From Echria macrotheca (Eukaryota > Ascomycota > Sordariomycetes > Sordariales > Schizotheciaceae): a stretch of DNA of 64,000 bases. The DNA is taken from contig MU839827.1 of the NCBI GenBank assembly GCA_030411725.1, positions 744,001-808,000 of the forward strand. The letters run 5' to 3'. Below are positions 40,042 to 51,688 of this stretch, piece after piece. The notes below the pieces were generated by a model. The model ran no database searches, was not told where the DNA came from, and saw nothing but the letters and a program-made list of their open reading frames with translations. Every line of letters begins with the position of its first letter. Within the stretch, counting starts at the first letter, position 1. The position numbers were made by a program, and so were the translations under genes.

Positions 40042-43000
40042 ATGGCGTCTCGATACAAGGACAAGGACGCCGGCGTCGTGCTGTCCTTTGGAGGCCAATG
40101 GATCAGTTGGACGCACACTGCCGTCGCATATGGTAGGGGATACATCCACATGGAAGATGCCGTCGCTAACGGTGGACAGCGGCGTTTCTCAGTGCCCTCA
40201 TTGTCGGCTCTGCGCTACACTACAAGAAGATCGTGCAGAACGAGTGGTATGGCTATCCGGAAGAGTGGTTTCCCTCGGTCTCGGCCACGATTGGCGACCG
40301 ATACCCTGAGCGGTCCATTTTCATGATATTCATTGCTATTACATCGGGTATGGCATGCGGAACACTCTCGCTCGACGCAAGCTAACTCCTCAGGTCCCCG
40401 GTTCGCCCTCGTCGGGCTCTGGTACCTCCTCACGGCGAAGCCCGGCCATACACTTCCGAAGGCGATTGCGATGTCGGGCGTCATCCGAACCCTGACGTGC
40501 GGCGGCTGGACATATATCACGTCGACCGACGACCATGACTGGCACGACATCTTGATGATCTCGTACATTGTATTTACCATCCCGTGGACGACCGGCTGTC
40601 TCGCGCTCAGCCCGCCGAACGCCAAGGCTATCAAGTACAGGAAATATCTGGCTGGTTCCTTCTTCGGCACCCTCGTGCCGTTGGTGTATTTCTTCATCCA
40701 GCACAAGGTCCACCGTGTTGCCGGAGGTAGGTGCCCACCACTGTTTCGCCAACCTCGCTAACTCCCACAGCCTACACCATCTACGCCTTCTTCGAGTGGG
40801 CTCTCATTCTCTTCGATGTCGCTTTCGACGCAGTGACGGCTCTAGACTTTGAGACGTTCGAGGTAGTTGTCAAGGATGTCAAAGGCGCGAGCAAGGGGTA
40901 CGTGCAATGGCTTCCGAAATAGAAGCCCTTCGGGCTTGTACATAATGTTGAATGAGAGACGAGTACATGTTCTAAAGCGTCATAGTGTCAACACGTCTTC
41001 CGTGCCCACTGCCGTCCTCGAGAAGGAGTAAGGCCTACGTCCTTTCTGATGATCGCAGCTAACAAGCGCTAGGAAGGAGAAGGCTACTGCTGGTGTGTTT
41101 GCCGCTGGGTTCCACCTCGGCGATGCTCTCGACATTGCCGCTGATGTCTACCATGGTGTAAGTGCCCTCTGCTATGACGAGGCACCGCTAACAGGCTAGT
41201 TTGTCTTTTGGTCCATCTTGACGAGCTTGGGTGTGGTTATATGGTGTATGTATACTCCCGTGTTACGTCTCTCCGCTAACTGATATAGATTTTCCCCTGT
41301 GGCACATGGGTATCTCGGGCTACGAAGCGCTTGTCATGTCCACCGTCAGCCCGGCGCTGCTCGGCATCAAGCCTCTGCGGACTTTGGTGGTCAAAAACCA
41401 GCGGATCGCCCATCTGCTTTCCCTGGCTGGTCTGCTTGCCTATCTCGTCAAGGGCCCTGTGCCCAGGCTTTTCACCGTCGGCTTCGGCGTCTGGATGGGC
41501 TGCTTGGCTTGGGCTGCCACCCTGTATTCTGATGCCGTCCATCCCGCCAAGCTCGAGGCGCGCATTCTGGCCTGGACTGCCGGTCTGCTCATGTCGTCAG
41601 TTGCTAAGTTTGCCTGGTATACCAACAACCCGATCTGGCCGATCATGCACGCTGAGAACGGCGGCTGGAACGGGACTGGATTGGTCCTTGCCATTCTCGC
41701 AGTCTTGCGATTCACGCGTCGGGCACCTCTTCAGAGCGGCGGTGCCGGTGAAAAGGGCGGTTCTCCGCTTCTTGCCGCGTGTGGCATCGGCGGTCTCTTC
41801 TTCGGCCTGCACTCGCTGCTGTCCGATACCAGCACCATGATCCTCTGGGTCTGGGATGGCTACCCGATCCGTGGACCGGTCTCAAATGTGCACGCCTACT
41901 ACACGATCGCCGCCATGACGGGCGGTCTCCTGCTTGGCGTCTTCCGGCCTGCTCTCGTAACAACCTGGACGGCGTTTGGCGTGGCCTCGCTTGGCGCCAC
42001 CGTGCTTACTCTTTACCAGCAGTGGTTCGGCTACTATGGTGGTCTGACTTTGGCGGCGTATCTCATGGCCATCTCGATTCCGCTCATCAGCAACGCCGCC
42101 AAGAAGAACCCCGGCACGACCTTCGGCCTCGGCTTCTTTATCTACAACCTACTGGTGCTGTTCCACGTCTGGGTCGTCGCATACGCGTTTGTCCCCGGCG
42201 GCCCGCTCGTTCGCGAGCACACAGACTGGATCATGATCACCATGATGCTCCTCATTGGGGCCGGCGTCTTTGACGTGATTTCCCAGAGTGCCAGCGCTAA
42301 GAAGGCTAGCAGCCGACGTCGCGCCGCCGCCACGGGTCATAGAAAGTACCACGTTGGTGCTCTCGGTGTCCTCAACGTCCTCTTCCTCTGCGCCAACTTC
42401 CTCCGGTTCCCAACCAACGACTATAAGCCGTACCATGCCGATGAGAAGCTGTTTACGGCAGGTATCTGGACGATCCACTTCTCGCTAGACAACGACATGT
42501 GGTCATCCGAGTACCGCATGCGCGACCTCATCAAGGAGATGGAGGTCGACGTTATTGGCTTGCTAGAATCCGATCTGCAGCGCATCATCATGGGCAACCG
42601 TGATACCACGCAGTTCCTGGCCGAAGATCTGGGCATGTACGTGGACTACGGTCCGGGCCCGAACAAGCACACGTGGGGCGCCGCGCTTCTGTCCAAGTTC
42701 CCGATTGTCAACTCGACGCACCATCTCCTGCCCAGCCCGGTCGGTGAGCTTGCGCCTGCGATCCACGCGACGCTCGACATCTACGGCACGCTGGTGGACT
42801 GCTTCGTGTTCCACTCGGGCCAGGAAGAGGATCCCGAGGACCGTCGGTTGCAGTCCGAGTACCTCGCGAAGCTGATGGGCAGCACCAACCGTCCGAGCTT
42901 CTTGCTGTCGTACCTGGTGACGAAGCCGCTCGAGGGCAACTACAATACGTACGTGTCGGATGTTAGTGGGATGCACGATGTCGACCCCAGCGACTGGGAC

Positions 43001-43282
43001 CGCTGGTGCGAATACATTCTCTTCAAGGGTCTGCGGCGCACCGGTTATGCTCGAGTCAGCCGAAGCACCATCACGGATACCGAGCTGCAGGTGGCCAAGT
43101 TTATTGTGCCCAGATCGCAGGAGGAGAGTGAGATTGCGTGGAATGCGGGCGAGGAGCTCCGAAACCGGCAGGTCCACGAGAATGAGGTACCGCCTGGATG
43201 GCGGTTCCCGGCCATGTTTAGGGGTGAGGGCGTTCGGAATCATCGGTATCACGTGTTTGATGAGCCGAGGTATTTTGGTTAA
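40042..43282 (+). CDS. cwh43: CWH43-type GPI-anchor lipid remodelling protein
   Basis: Eight exons, join(40042..40132,40180..40347,40394..40726,40771..40897,40986..41027,41073..41157,41200..41245,41289..43282), 961 aa, all in phase. Introns crowd the first third; the last exon is 2 kb. The N-terminal ~280 residues are the Frag1/DRAM/PGAP2-like multi-spanning domain (GPRFALVGLWYLLTAKPGH, ISYIVFTIPWTTG, FFEWALILFDVAFDAVTALD). Next comes a polytopic middle (YHGFVFWSILTSLGVVIWYF, FPLWHMGISGYEAL). The C-terminal ~300 residues form an endonuclease/exonuclease/phosphatase-like domain (EVDVIGLLESDLQRI, WGAALLSKFPIVNS, VDCFVFHSGQEEDPEDR). Yeast Cwh43 replaces diacylglycerol by ceramide in GPI anchors in the ER and affects wall integrity. 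The fused, full-length yeast-type architecture is kept here. Confidence 0.94.
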
Positions 43283-43751
43283 TTTGGATGATGCGGATGA
43301 TGGGATGATGGGACGGAGGAAGGACGATGTGTATTACTAGATGATGTTGACGGAAACTGATAATGTGGAGAGCTGAAGATGACAGAAGCCTGGCAAGCAC
43401 ACTAGCAGAGAGGAAGGAGGTACAGAACTTTGCGAACCACTGGCAGTATTTAGCCACGACCGCAAGCCATTCCGCTTCTTGTTGTTCTCCTCTTGTTCTT
43501 CTTGTTCCCCTTGTTCTTCCTCCTCCATCCATACCTGCTTCGGACAGCAAGGATAACATCACGACGACGACTACGTATGCAGCCGTGCTGGGTTGGTTTT
43601 GTCGGGACGGGCGGGGTGTCGTGCGGAAAGAAGTACATCCTGACTCCCACGCTTCAGATACTCCCTTATATACGACACGGGAGTGCGACGGCGAGCTAAC
43701 CGCAATAAACTGGAAAAGGATACAGTTCTTTTTTTACTATATATACAGCCC
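43283..43751. other. Intergenic between convergent cwh43 and flavin monooxygenase genes
   Basis: About 470 bp of 3' untranslated DNA, partly T/C-rich (TTCTTGTTC-type repeats near 43475-43520). No gene seen. Confidence 0.5.
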
Positions 43752-45575
43752 CTAGCTTGGGACAGGATGATCCTCGGCCGGCACTCCGGCCTTCCACTGA
43801 TACTTGGACGCGACATGATCGTCAAGCGGATATTTCTGCCCCTCCTGTCCGTAAAAGTTCTCGCGGTACGTCCCCCCGGGAACGGCGTAGTCGTCCCAGA
43901 AGAGACCTCTCCTCCGCAGCTCGGGGAGGAGCAGCTCGGCGACGTCCTTGAACGAGTTGGGGAAGAGCGTGTATCCCTTGATTTGTCAGCTTTTTTTTCA
44001 CATCCAGGTAACACTGCGAAGGAAAGGAAGAGGAAGCAAGAAAAACTTACAAAGTTAAACCCATCAACATCACCCTCATCAACCCACGCCTCGAGCGCAT
44101 CAGCAACCTGCTCCGCCGTCCCGACGAGCAGAGGCCCGTTCCCGCCGAGGCTGACGTGCTCGCCCACGGTATGCTTAGTCCACTTGGTCCCGGCGGGCGA
44201 GAAGCGCGCATACGCCTCGACGGTCGACCGGACCGCGTTGCTCTCGACGTGCCGGAGCTCCTCGTCGTCGCCGTACTTGGACAAGTCCATGCCCGTCCAC
44301 CCGGCGAACAGCGCCAGCGCGCCCTCGGTCGACGCATATTTTTTCAGGGTGGCGAGCTTGGCCTGGGCTTCGGCCTCGGTCGCGCCGAGGACGGGTGTCA
44401 CCAGCGCGAGGACTTTTATGTGGGTTGGGTTGCGGTTGAACTGGGAACTCGCGAGGGTGCGGATCTCGGATACTTTCGAGGCGACGACGGCGGGGGAGTG
44501 GCCCCAGACGAAGATGGCTTCGGCGTGCTGCGCGGCGAATTGTTTGCCCTGTGTTGAGGTGCCCGCCTGCAGGAGGAGGGGCGCGCGCTGTGGGCTGGGT
44601 TGCGTGATGGCCGGCCCCGGGACGGTGAAGTACTTGCCGGAGTGGTCGATGCGGCGTACCAGGGAGGGGTCGGTGTAGAGGTGCCGCGGGCGGTCTAGGG
44701 TTACGGCGTCGTCGCGCCAGGAGGAGAGGAGGAGCTTGTAGATTACTTTGAGGTATTCTTCTGCTTGGGCGTAGCGTTCGTCGTGCTGGGGAGGTATTTT
44801 GTTAGAGGGGGGGTTGGATGTGAGAGAGAGGAAAGGGGGATGTACGGGGACTTGTTCGGTCATGCCTAGGTTCCTGGCGGCGGAGTCTAGGTAGCTTGTT
44901 ACGATCTGGAATTATCTGGGTGAGTATTTTTCTCGGAGAACATATAGTCAGGGGGGTGTAGAATTACATTCCAGCCGAGTCTGGGTTGTTTGTTATTAGC
45001 TTGATAAATTCAGGGGCTATTACAAGACAGGATAACATACCGGCCCTTGGTAAGATGATCCACCGTAGCCAGTCTCCGGGCGAGATGATACGGCTGCTCG
45101 TACGTCGTCGACACGGTGACACCAAAACCGATGTTCTTCGTCGCGGCCGCCATGGCGGGGACCACGGCCAGCGGCTCGTTGACGGGCCACTGGGCGCCCG
45201 TGGCGACGGCCGTGTCGAGGGAGGACTTGTAGACGTCGTAGCCGCCTTGTTTTAGGGTCAAGTGTTAGTGTCGGTCTATGTCTACACAGATCAAAAGGAA
45301 GAAAAAAAGGTAAGGTACCGAGAACATCAGCAATGAAAATGCCGTGGAATTTGGCCGCTTCGAGCATCTTGGCTAGTTCAACCCAGTGCTCGACCTCGTT
45401 GAAGCGCCATGATTCGTCGTCGGGGTGCTGCCAGAGGCCGGGGGACATGTGCCCGCTGCCTTGGGGGTGTGTTAGTTTGTGGTTTGGGGATGGGATGGGG
45501 GAAGGGAGGGGACGGACACATCATTACGAAGGCATTGATTATGAGATTCTTTTTTGGTTTTGTTTCTGTTGCCAT
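43752..45575 (-). CDS. FMN-dependent monooxygenase, NtaA/SnaA/DszA family (copy 1)
   Basis: Eight exons, complement(join(43752..43976,44051..44785,44846..44905,44968..44980,45041..45245,45319..45459,45518..45575)) — seven segments as listed, i.e. six introns of 58-74 nt — coding 478 aa with phases consistent throughout. The fourth exon from the start is only 13 nt and codes for the core of GRLGWN, the invariant flavin-family motif. The family is bacterial-luciferase-like: TIM barrel, FMNH2-dependent. Blocks seen: NAFVMMCSGHMSPGLWQHPD, YDVYKSSLDTAVATGAQWPV, LGWN-IVTSYLDSAARNLGM, HDERYAQAEEYLKVIYKLL, LLLQAGTSTQGKQFAAQHAE and YTLFPNSFKDVAELLLPEL. Bacterial relatives open nitrilotriacetate, dibenzothiophene or sulfonate C-S/C-N bonds; the fungal substrates are mostly unknown. 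The reduced flavin must come from a partner reductase not seen here. It is divergent from an MDR dehydrogenase gene, ~640 bp between starts. Confidence 0.9.
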
Positions 45576-46218
45576 TTTTGCGTTTTCTTTTTCGGAGGAT
45601 TTGATAAGGGTGTTTGGTGGTTGGGAAAAGGGGGTTGTTTGATTTTGATTTTGACGCAGATGGTATCCCGTGGTTGAAAAGGGGTTTGATTTTGGATTTA
45701 TCGAGACGCAAGACTCTTTCAACAGCTCACAACCAGAGTAAATATCCATTCTCATCGTGACCTTCCCCGCGTTCTGATATAGTCCCGACTGAGCTGCCGA
45801 TCCGATTATTCCTTCCGTCTGATGGCGTGATTGAATGGGGCTGGTTCGCGACCTCCGCCAAGACGTTGCTAGAGGATCGCAGGAGGCGGCCAGGTGGACC
45901 CGAGGGATTGGATTCCACTTTACGATGCCGTTATCCGGCGGGTGGGGTGGGTATGTGTTGTAACTACCACTGTACTACTGCAAGTCTCTCATAGTAGGGC
46001 TATGAGATGATTGTCGTGGATATGGCGCAATCGCTGTCGCCCCTGATTTGTAATTCTAAAGCACACCGGCACGCCCCGGGGACTGAGAAATGTCCCTGGA
46101 CGTCATGCTGGACACCCCGGTTTTTACCTACTCTTGGAGAATTCTACATTATTATACTGGCCCGAAACTGGTCGTGGTAGAAGCGGTCCGGGTACACGCA
46201 GACGAGTCAGACGACAAG

Positions 46219-47620
46219 ATGAGCCTCTCCTTCCTACGCAGAATGTCCCTGCCCAGCCGGACCAGCAAACAGAGACAGGCCCAACAAGAGGAAATCGTCG
46301 TCCCGGATACACAGAAAGTGTTGCTGCTACGCGGCGTGCGCCAGCCATATGAGTTGACACAAGACTATCCCGTTCCACAGATCATCGGGGATCGCGAGGA
46401 GGTGTTGGTGCGGACCAGTGCAATCGGGCTGAACCCGATTGATTGGAAATCTCCGTACGTTCTTTTTTCCGTATCTGATAAAGTACACGAACTAATGAGA
46501 CCAGAGACTTTGGCTTCGCCATCCCAGAGCTCCCGTACATCTCCGGCAGGGAATGTGCTGGTGAGATAGTCCAAACAGGTACAAAATCGCGGCTGCGGCG
46601 TGGTGAGAGGGTATTTATGATCTTCCCGTTTTTCACCCACGAGAACAGATGCTGAGTTATAGACAGGTCCTTGTGATATCCACAGACTACCGAGACCTCC
46701 GCAAGGCAACGTACCAGGAATACGTTGTTGCCTCGTCCTTCAACGTCGTCCGGCTCCCGCAAACACTAACCTTTGAATCCGGTTCTACTCTTGGCGTTGC
46801 TTTTGTCGCGGCCGCGTTAGCCCTGGGCGTGTGTATGGGCGTTGATTTTTCCGGTGTTCTCAACGGGCCGGACCTGTTGGGTCTTGTTCGGCAGTCATCC
46901 TCTCAACAACAAATAGCCGACGACATCAGGGATGAGTGTCTGAATGGGATAGGGAAGGATGAGCGTGCAGTGAGGGGGGACTGGATTGTCGTCTGGGGCG
47001 GGTCCTCGACGTCTGCGAACCTGACGGTACAGCTTGCTCGTCTCGTGGGACTGAAAACGGCGGTGGTGGTGGATAGCGCAAAGCACGGCGTGCGGATCGC
47101 GGGTAGGGCGGATCTTGTGGTTGATAGTCACGATCCGGCACGGGCGGTTGATATCATACGCGCAAATCTGGGGGAAAAGGTGCGTTTCGGGATTGACACA
47201 AGAGGGAGGGAGTCAGCGGCCAGTTTGTTGCTGGCTCTAGGCCCTGCCAAGAGGAATCCGAGGCAGGTGACGATACAAGGCGAAGGATCGCCGCCGCCTT
47301 CACCCCCGGCTACACCGCTTGACTCGGACACGGACACGGAGACAGAGACGAGACGGTCTGCGCATCTGGTCGGTCTGGCGGGACTGCCGAAGCAAGCACC
47401 AAAAGGGACAATGTTGCATGCTGTCCCATTCAAACTGTTCCATGAGGTGCCGGCTGTCGGGGCCGCGCTGTCAGAGTGGTTGGAGAGACTGCTGGAGAAG
47501 GGGATGGTTGTGTCGCCGGAGATTATTGATGTTGAGGAGGGGCTAGGGAGCGTAAACCAGGGGTTAGATCGGATGAGGAGGGGGGAAATAAGTGGAGGGA
47601 AGTTGGTTGTGAGGGTGTAA
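46219..47620 (+). CDS. MDR-superfamily (zinc-less) alcohol dehydrogenase / enoyl reductase
   Basis: Three exons, join(46219..46454,46505..46610,46667..47620), 431 aa. Junctions restore NPIDWKSPDFGFAIPELPYI and RRGERVLVISTDYRDLRKA. The frame is open upstream to another ATG at 46090, but the segment before 46219 looks unlike the family, so the second ATG is used. The N-terminal GroES-like half has IGLNPIDWKSPDF and ISGRECAGEIVQTG. The nucleotide-binding half has DWIVVWGGSSTSANLTVQLA and AVVVDSAKHGVRIAGRADLV. Catalytic zinc cysteines of classical ADHs are not evident. Such fungal proteins act as quinone or enoyl reductases, some within secondary-metabolite loci. The divergent pairing with the flavin monooxygenase suggests one shared promoter and possibly one pathway (inference). 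Confidence 0.88.
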
Positions 47621-49624
47621 CTTGGGTTGATCTCTCTTGGAGCGTGCTAAGGACAGGTGAGAGCGAGGTGGAGAATAGAAAACAGGGGTGCTGCGTATGA
47701 ACGATGTAAATAAATATCCATTAGCTTTCAGGTTGCAGGTCTATTATAATGGATTCAGGCCAGGCGTCTTTCCGCTTACCACAGGGCTTGAAAGCCCGCG
47801 TTACTCAGGTATGAATCTAAGGCCTGGTAAACTACCTACCTGGAAGGGAGAAAGAAGAGAAACAGAAGAGAAACATAACATCTTCATCTTGCTGGCAATC
47901 AACCAAGGAAACAAAGCACAAACCCTGCCCAATTGTGATATGGCTCGTGGTCTTAGTGCCCGTTCTGACCTGTACTGATAAACCCGTCCAAGGAGCCAAA
48001 TAAATCTCTTCATTCCCACTTTTAGCTACCTGCGCCTCTTCGGTATCTTGTAGAACCATTAGCAATAAAGCTACTATCACAGGCACGAAGCGTGTTCTAA
48101 CATTGGTTGCGATGAAGCCCTTGTCCTATTTTCCCGTATAAGTTCCCTGCAATCATAGGGGGGGCGAGGCGGAAAGAGCCTCTTGTTTACCAACCCCCCA
48201 TACCTCCTTTTTCTTTGCCAACACCCCATACCACCTTCTCGTTTTCGCTGCCCCTTACTGGTGGAAATGCCTAATGTGTTGGGTTTTTTATTACTCTCAC
48301 GCAGGTCTCGTTTAACGTTGATACAGGCTCGCGTGTATTCGAACATGCGGTTGCCTAGCGGTTGTTGGTTATCCATGGTAGGTATTTGACGGGAATGAGG
48401 AGAATTGTGGTTTCTTCCATCGGCGGTGAATTATTGGCTGGTATGTCGCGAAGCTGACTGGGACCGCAATAGCTAGATAGCAATTCTTCGTGCGGTATAC
48501 TGGGTGATATCCATGATATCCTTCAGCCCCGGCAGGAACTTCTGCGTTCTTTTTGCAATAGAAGACGCCGTGGGTGTATCATAGCGCCTCTCGACCGTGA
48601 GCGGTCCCAGTCGCTGATAGGGGGATTATGGTGGCTCCAGCTTTCGTTGCATGCAGTTGCCTGCATCCTCCTGGAGAGCTCTCCGCTCCCTGGGTCTCAG
48701 GTCCTTTTCGAGCTAGACATTCTCGACGAGTCGGTTCTCTCTTTCTTTAGCGTAGCTGGTGGTGATCCACCGCCGCTGCCTCCCCCAAAGAGGCTTCTTT
48801 CCTTTCTGGAGGCGGAAACGGTGGTGGTGTCCTATTATCTTCTCCCGGAGGCGTAGTAGATCCCTGAACCATGATGCTGTCCTGGCTTTGCTCGGAATTC
48901 CTCAGGCGGGAGTACGGGAGTCGTTTTTTCTGTTGACCTGCTTCGTCCATCATGAAACTCGCTTCGGAGATGCCATCGCCGGGGACCGGACCTCAGGGCA
49001 AAATCAGACACCCTATCTCCTAGTAAATCCTGACTCGAGCCGGTGTAACGGGTCCTGAACTGTTGACCGCGAACAGCGCAGATATATCCATACACTGCCC
49101 ACACCACCCACAGTCCTTGTTACAAAGCCCCCAGTCCAGATCCTCCCTCCCTCGGGCGTAGACCAGGTCTACTCCCCCGCCGTAGGGGAAAGTAGGTAAT
49201 TTGGTGCTAGGGGGTTGAGGCCCCAATTACGCCATAGGTGTCGCCCTACACTCTTACAGTGACCTCGGATGGATGCGCGCACCAGATGCCCCGGGCTGCT
49301 GAGAAGCTGGAATCCGGAATCAACTTGCTGGAGCGGTCTACAACGACGCCAATGAACCAAGATCCAAACCGCCGGAATACGATACGCGTCGAAAGAAGAT
49401 CGGTTATTAAGAGTCCATGGTTGACAAAGTTGAAGAGGGCCCGAAGAAGGTTTGAGCTGAGGTTGACACGGGATGGCATGATTTAGTTGACGAGGACGAG
49501 GGTTCTGGCCATTGAAGTGGTTTGCGACCGGTGGTGGGGTTGCGGATGAGAGCCATGGAAGTGTGGCGTGTTCTTATGCAGGATGATGAGAAAAAATACA
49601 CTCAGATTCTGGGCGCCTAGATCT

Positions 49625-49632
49625 CTTTTATA
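49625..49632 (-). promoter_or_regulatory. TATA box on minus strand, no assigned gene
   Basis: TATAAAAG on the minus strand, with an ATG about 75 bp downstream (49553-49555). It suggests that transcription starts into the gene-poor 48.7-49.6 kb stretch. Confidence 0.35.
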
Positions 49633-49873
49633 GACTCGAGGACTGGCCTGTGTGCATTGAAACTTTGCGATGTGAGCTGGGACGGTGCTGCTGTGTCTCG
49701 AGCGATGTTGTCATTGGTTGTCATTGGGGTCTCGCAGGGAAACTGGGAGCCCTAGGTTTGCAGAGCCATTCCATGCACGAGAAACTGCGAACCCTCCCAT
49801 CCGCAACTGACCCTCTCGAGTCTCCTGCCAGCCCCTGAGCTCTGTTGTCTTGCCCCTGAATTCCCCCATTGTC

Positions 49874-49887
49874 AGGGTTAGGGTTAG
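49874..49887. promoter_or_regulatory. Telobox-like motif (two TTAGGG units)
   Basis: AGGGTTAGGGTTAG. It is too short for a telomere relic. Such motifs upstream of genes are bound by Myb-type telomere-repeat factors in fungi and plants and are common near translation-related genes. Function here is inferred. Confidence 0.4.
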
Positions 49888-50064
49888 ACTGCCGAGGTTC
49901 GCACCCCACCATGTTCGGCACATCCACATGCCGAGAACAACTCCCTTCGTCCAGCTGCGCGTCCACGCGGTGCGGCATATGCGCTTTCTAATCGTATGAC
50001 CTGAAGATGCGCTGAATCAAGAGTCCGTCGTGCTTTCTCAACCCCATTGCCCGGTGAATTGACG

Positions 50065-51576
50065 ATGCCGAAGATGCGATTCTCCCCTGCCGGGCTCCTC
50101 GGAACTCGACTTGTGCCCCGCGCATCGACAGTTCAAGCAGGACGGCGCTTCCTGTCCCATTCCGTGAGCAAGAACGTCCCCTCAACACGTCTTCGACCCA
50201 TTGCCGTCTTCGCAGCTCCCCGACGACACCTCAGCACAGAAAGCCCAGCCAAGATCCAGTCCGTGACGACCCAAGATGGCGCCATCTCCCTCACCTTCAC
50301 CGACGACGACCCCCTCCACCTCTCAACCCTCTGGCTACGCGACAGCTGCGCCTGCCCGCACTGCGTCGACCCCGACTCGGGCCAGAAGACGCACTCGACC
50401 GCCTCCCTGCCCGACAAGCCCGCCGTGCGCAGCGCTGAAGTGACGACCGATGGTGCCCTCCAGATCGTCTGGGAAAGCGACGTCCTCAGCGGCGGCGACG
50501 CCCACACGTCCGTCTTCTCCTCGTCGGACATCGCCTCCTGGCGTGCCGACTTCAACGTGCGCACCCCGCACCTCCTGCCGGTGCAGCGCACCCTCTGGGA
50601 CAACGCGACCTACACCTCCCTCCTGTCCTCCGGCCACTGCCGCATCTCCTACAACGACTGGCTGCACAACGAGCCAGCCTTCTGGGCCGCCTTCCAGAAA
50701 CTCTGCGAGACGGGCCTAATCTTCGTCACGGACGTACCCGAGTCCGAGACGGAAGTCCAGACCATCGCCAACCGCATCGGCATCCTGCAGTACACCTTCT
50801 ACGGCTTCACGTGGGACGTGCGCTCCAAGCCGCGTGCCGAGAACGTCGCCTACACGAGCCAGTTCCTCGGCCTGCACCAGGACCTCATGTATCACGTGCC
50901 CATCCCGCGGTTGCAGCTGCTGCACTGCCTGGCCAACAGCTGCGAGGGCGGCGAGTCGCTGTTTAGTGACGGCGTGCGCGCCGCCTACGAGATGAAGGCG
51001 GCCCAGCCCGACCTATACGATGTGCTGACGCGCGAGATGGTGCCGTTCCACTACAAGAAGGGCGGGCACTACTACGAGATGGTCCGCAGTACGATCCTGG
51101 AAGGCGAGGGCGGGCTGGTGGAGGGGACACACTGGGCGCCGCCGTTCCAGGCCCCCTTCAAGAGGGAGACAATGGTCCGGGATGCGAGCGGGGCTGTCGT
51201 TAGTGATCCCAAGGACCCCCATAGTCTGGCCAAGTGGCGGCAGGCGGCGGCCGTGTTCCAGAGCAGCATCGAGGCTCCCGAGAACATGGTCGAGGTCAAA
51301 CTCAGCCCGGGTGAATGTGTCGTCTTCGACAATTGGAGGCTGCAGCACGGCAGGCGGGAGTTTGTGACGAGCCACGGGCACCGGTGGTTGAAGGGGACCT
51401 ACATCACGGACCAGGTTCACCGGGGCGTCGAGAACCAGCTCCAGAGGAGAAACGGCGCCGCCCTTCCCGATCTCGCAGAGTTCAGGAGGCAGCTCGCCAA
51501 CACTGAACTGGAACAGGTCGTGGAGACGGTAGCCGCACGATACGGACGGACTCCAATAGCGGCAAGCGGCAACTGA
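50065..51576 (+). CDS. Gamma-butyrobetaine / trimethyllysine dioxygenase (2OG-Fe(II))
   Basis: Single exon, 503 aa; ATG 50065 (a second at 50074 is possible). The first ~65 residues are Arg/Ser-rich without acids (TRLVPRASTVQAGRRFLSHS), a mitochondrial presequence. Next is the small zinc-binding N-terminal domain (LWLRDSCACPHCVDPDSGQK). The double-stranded beta-helix dioxygenase domain follows, with the iron ligands HQD (His271, Asp273) and His428 (RLQHGRREF). LHCLANSCEGGESLFSDG is a family block. The enzyme class hydroxylates gamma-butyrobetaine to carnitine (last step) or N6-trimethyllysine (first step), using 2-oxoglutarate and O2. Sequence alone does not decide between the two; BBOX is favoured slightly. 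Carnitine carries acetyl and acyl groups between peroxisome and mitochondrion in fungi. Confidence 0.92.
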   Translation: MPKMRFSPAGLLGTRLVPRASTVQAGRRFLSHSVSKNVPSTRLRPIAVFAAPRRHLSTESPAKIQSVTTQDGAISLTFTDDDPLHLSTLWLRDSCACPHCVDPDSGQKTHSTASLPDKPAVRSAEVTTDGALQIVWESDVLSGGDAHTSVFSSSDIASWRADFNVRTPHLLPVQRTLWDNATYTSLLSSGHCRISYNDWLHNEPAFWAAFQKLCETGLIFVTDVPESETEVQTIANRIGILQYTFYGFTWDVRSKPRAENVAYTSQFLGLHQDLMYHVPIPRLQLLHCLANSCEGGESLFSDGVRAAYEMKAAQPDLYDVLTREMVPFHYKKGGHYYEMVRSTILEGEGGLVEGTHWAPPFQAPFKRETMVRDASGAVVSDPKDPHSLAKWRQAAAVFQSSIEAPENMVEVKLSPGECVVFDNWRLQHGRREFVTSHGHRWLKGTYITDQVHRGVENQLQRRNGAALPDLAEFRRQLANTELEQVVETVAARYGRTPIAASGN

Positions 51577-51688
51577 TAGAAATCACATAAACCAATTGTT
51601 CGTAATCGTGGGTATCATGGCACTGTCATTGTCCGCTATCGTGACCTTCCCATGCTTGATCTCCCTTGTATTTCTTTTGTTTAGCTCT

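Larger units (their letters stand above)
47621..50064. other. Gene-poor 2.4 kb region with possible gene remnant
   Basis: No confident gene. On the minus strand a TATA box (TATAAAAG, 49625-49632) is followed by short open pieces. One at 49020-49226 contains LCNKDCGWCGQCMDISALF. One at 48747-48953 begins MMDEAGQQKKRLPYSRLRN and is Pro-rich; it reads like a cytosolic tail. I could not join them by convincing splices, so they may be a decayed gene or unrecognised small exons. Two telomere-type TTAGGG units lie at 49874-49887, about 180 bp upstream of the dioxygenase gene. Confidence 0.4.

Noticed and set aside
46090..46218. 43-codon upstream extension of the MDR dehydrogenase
   Set aside because: Although it begins with ATG, the residues are unlike the family and the 46219 start precedes the conserved part; it may be leader sequence.
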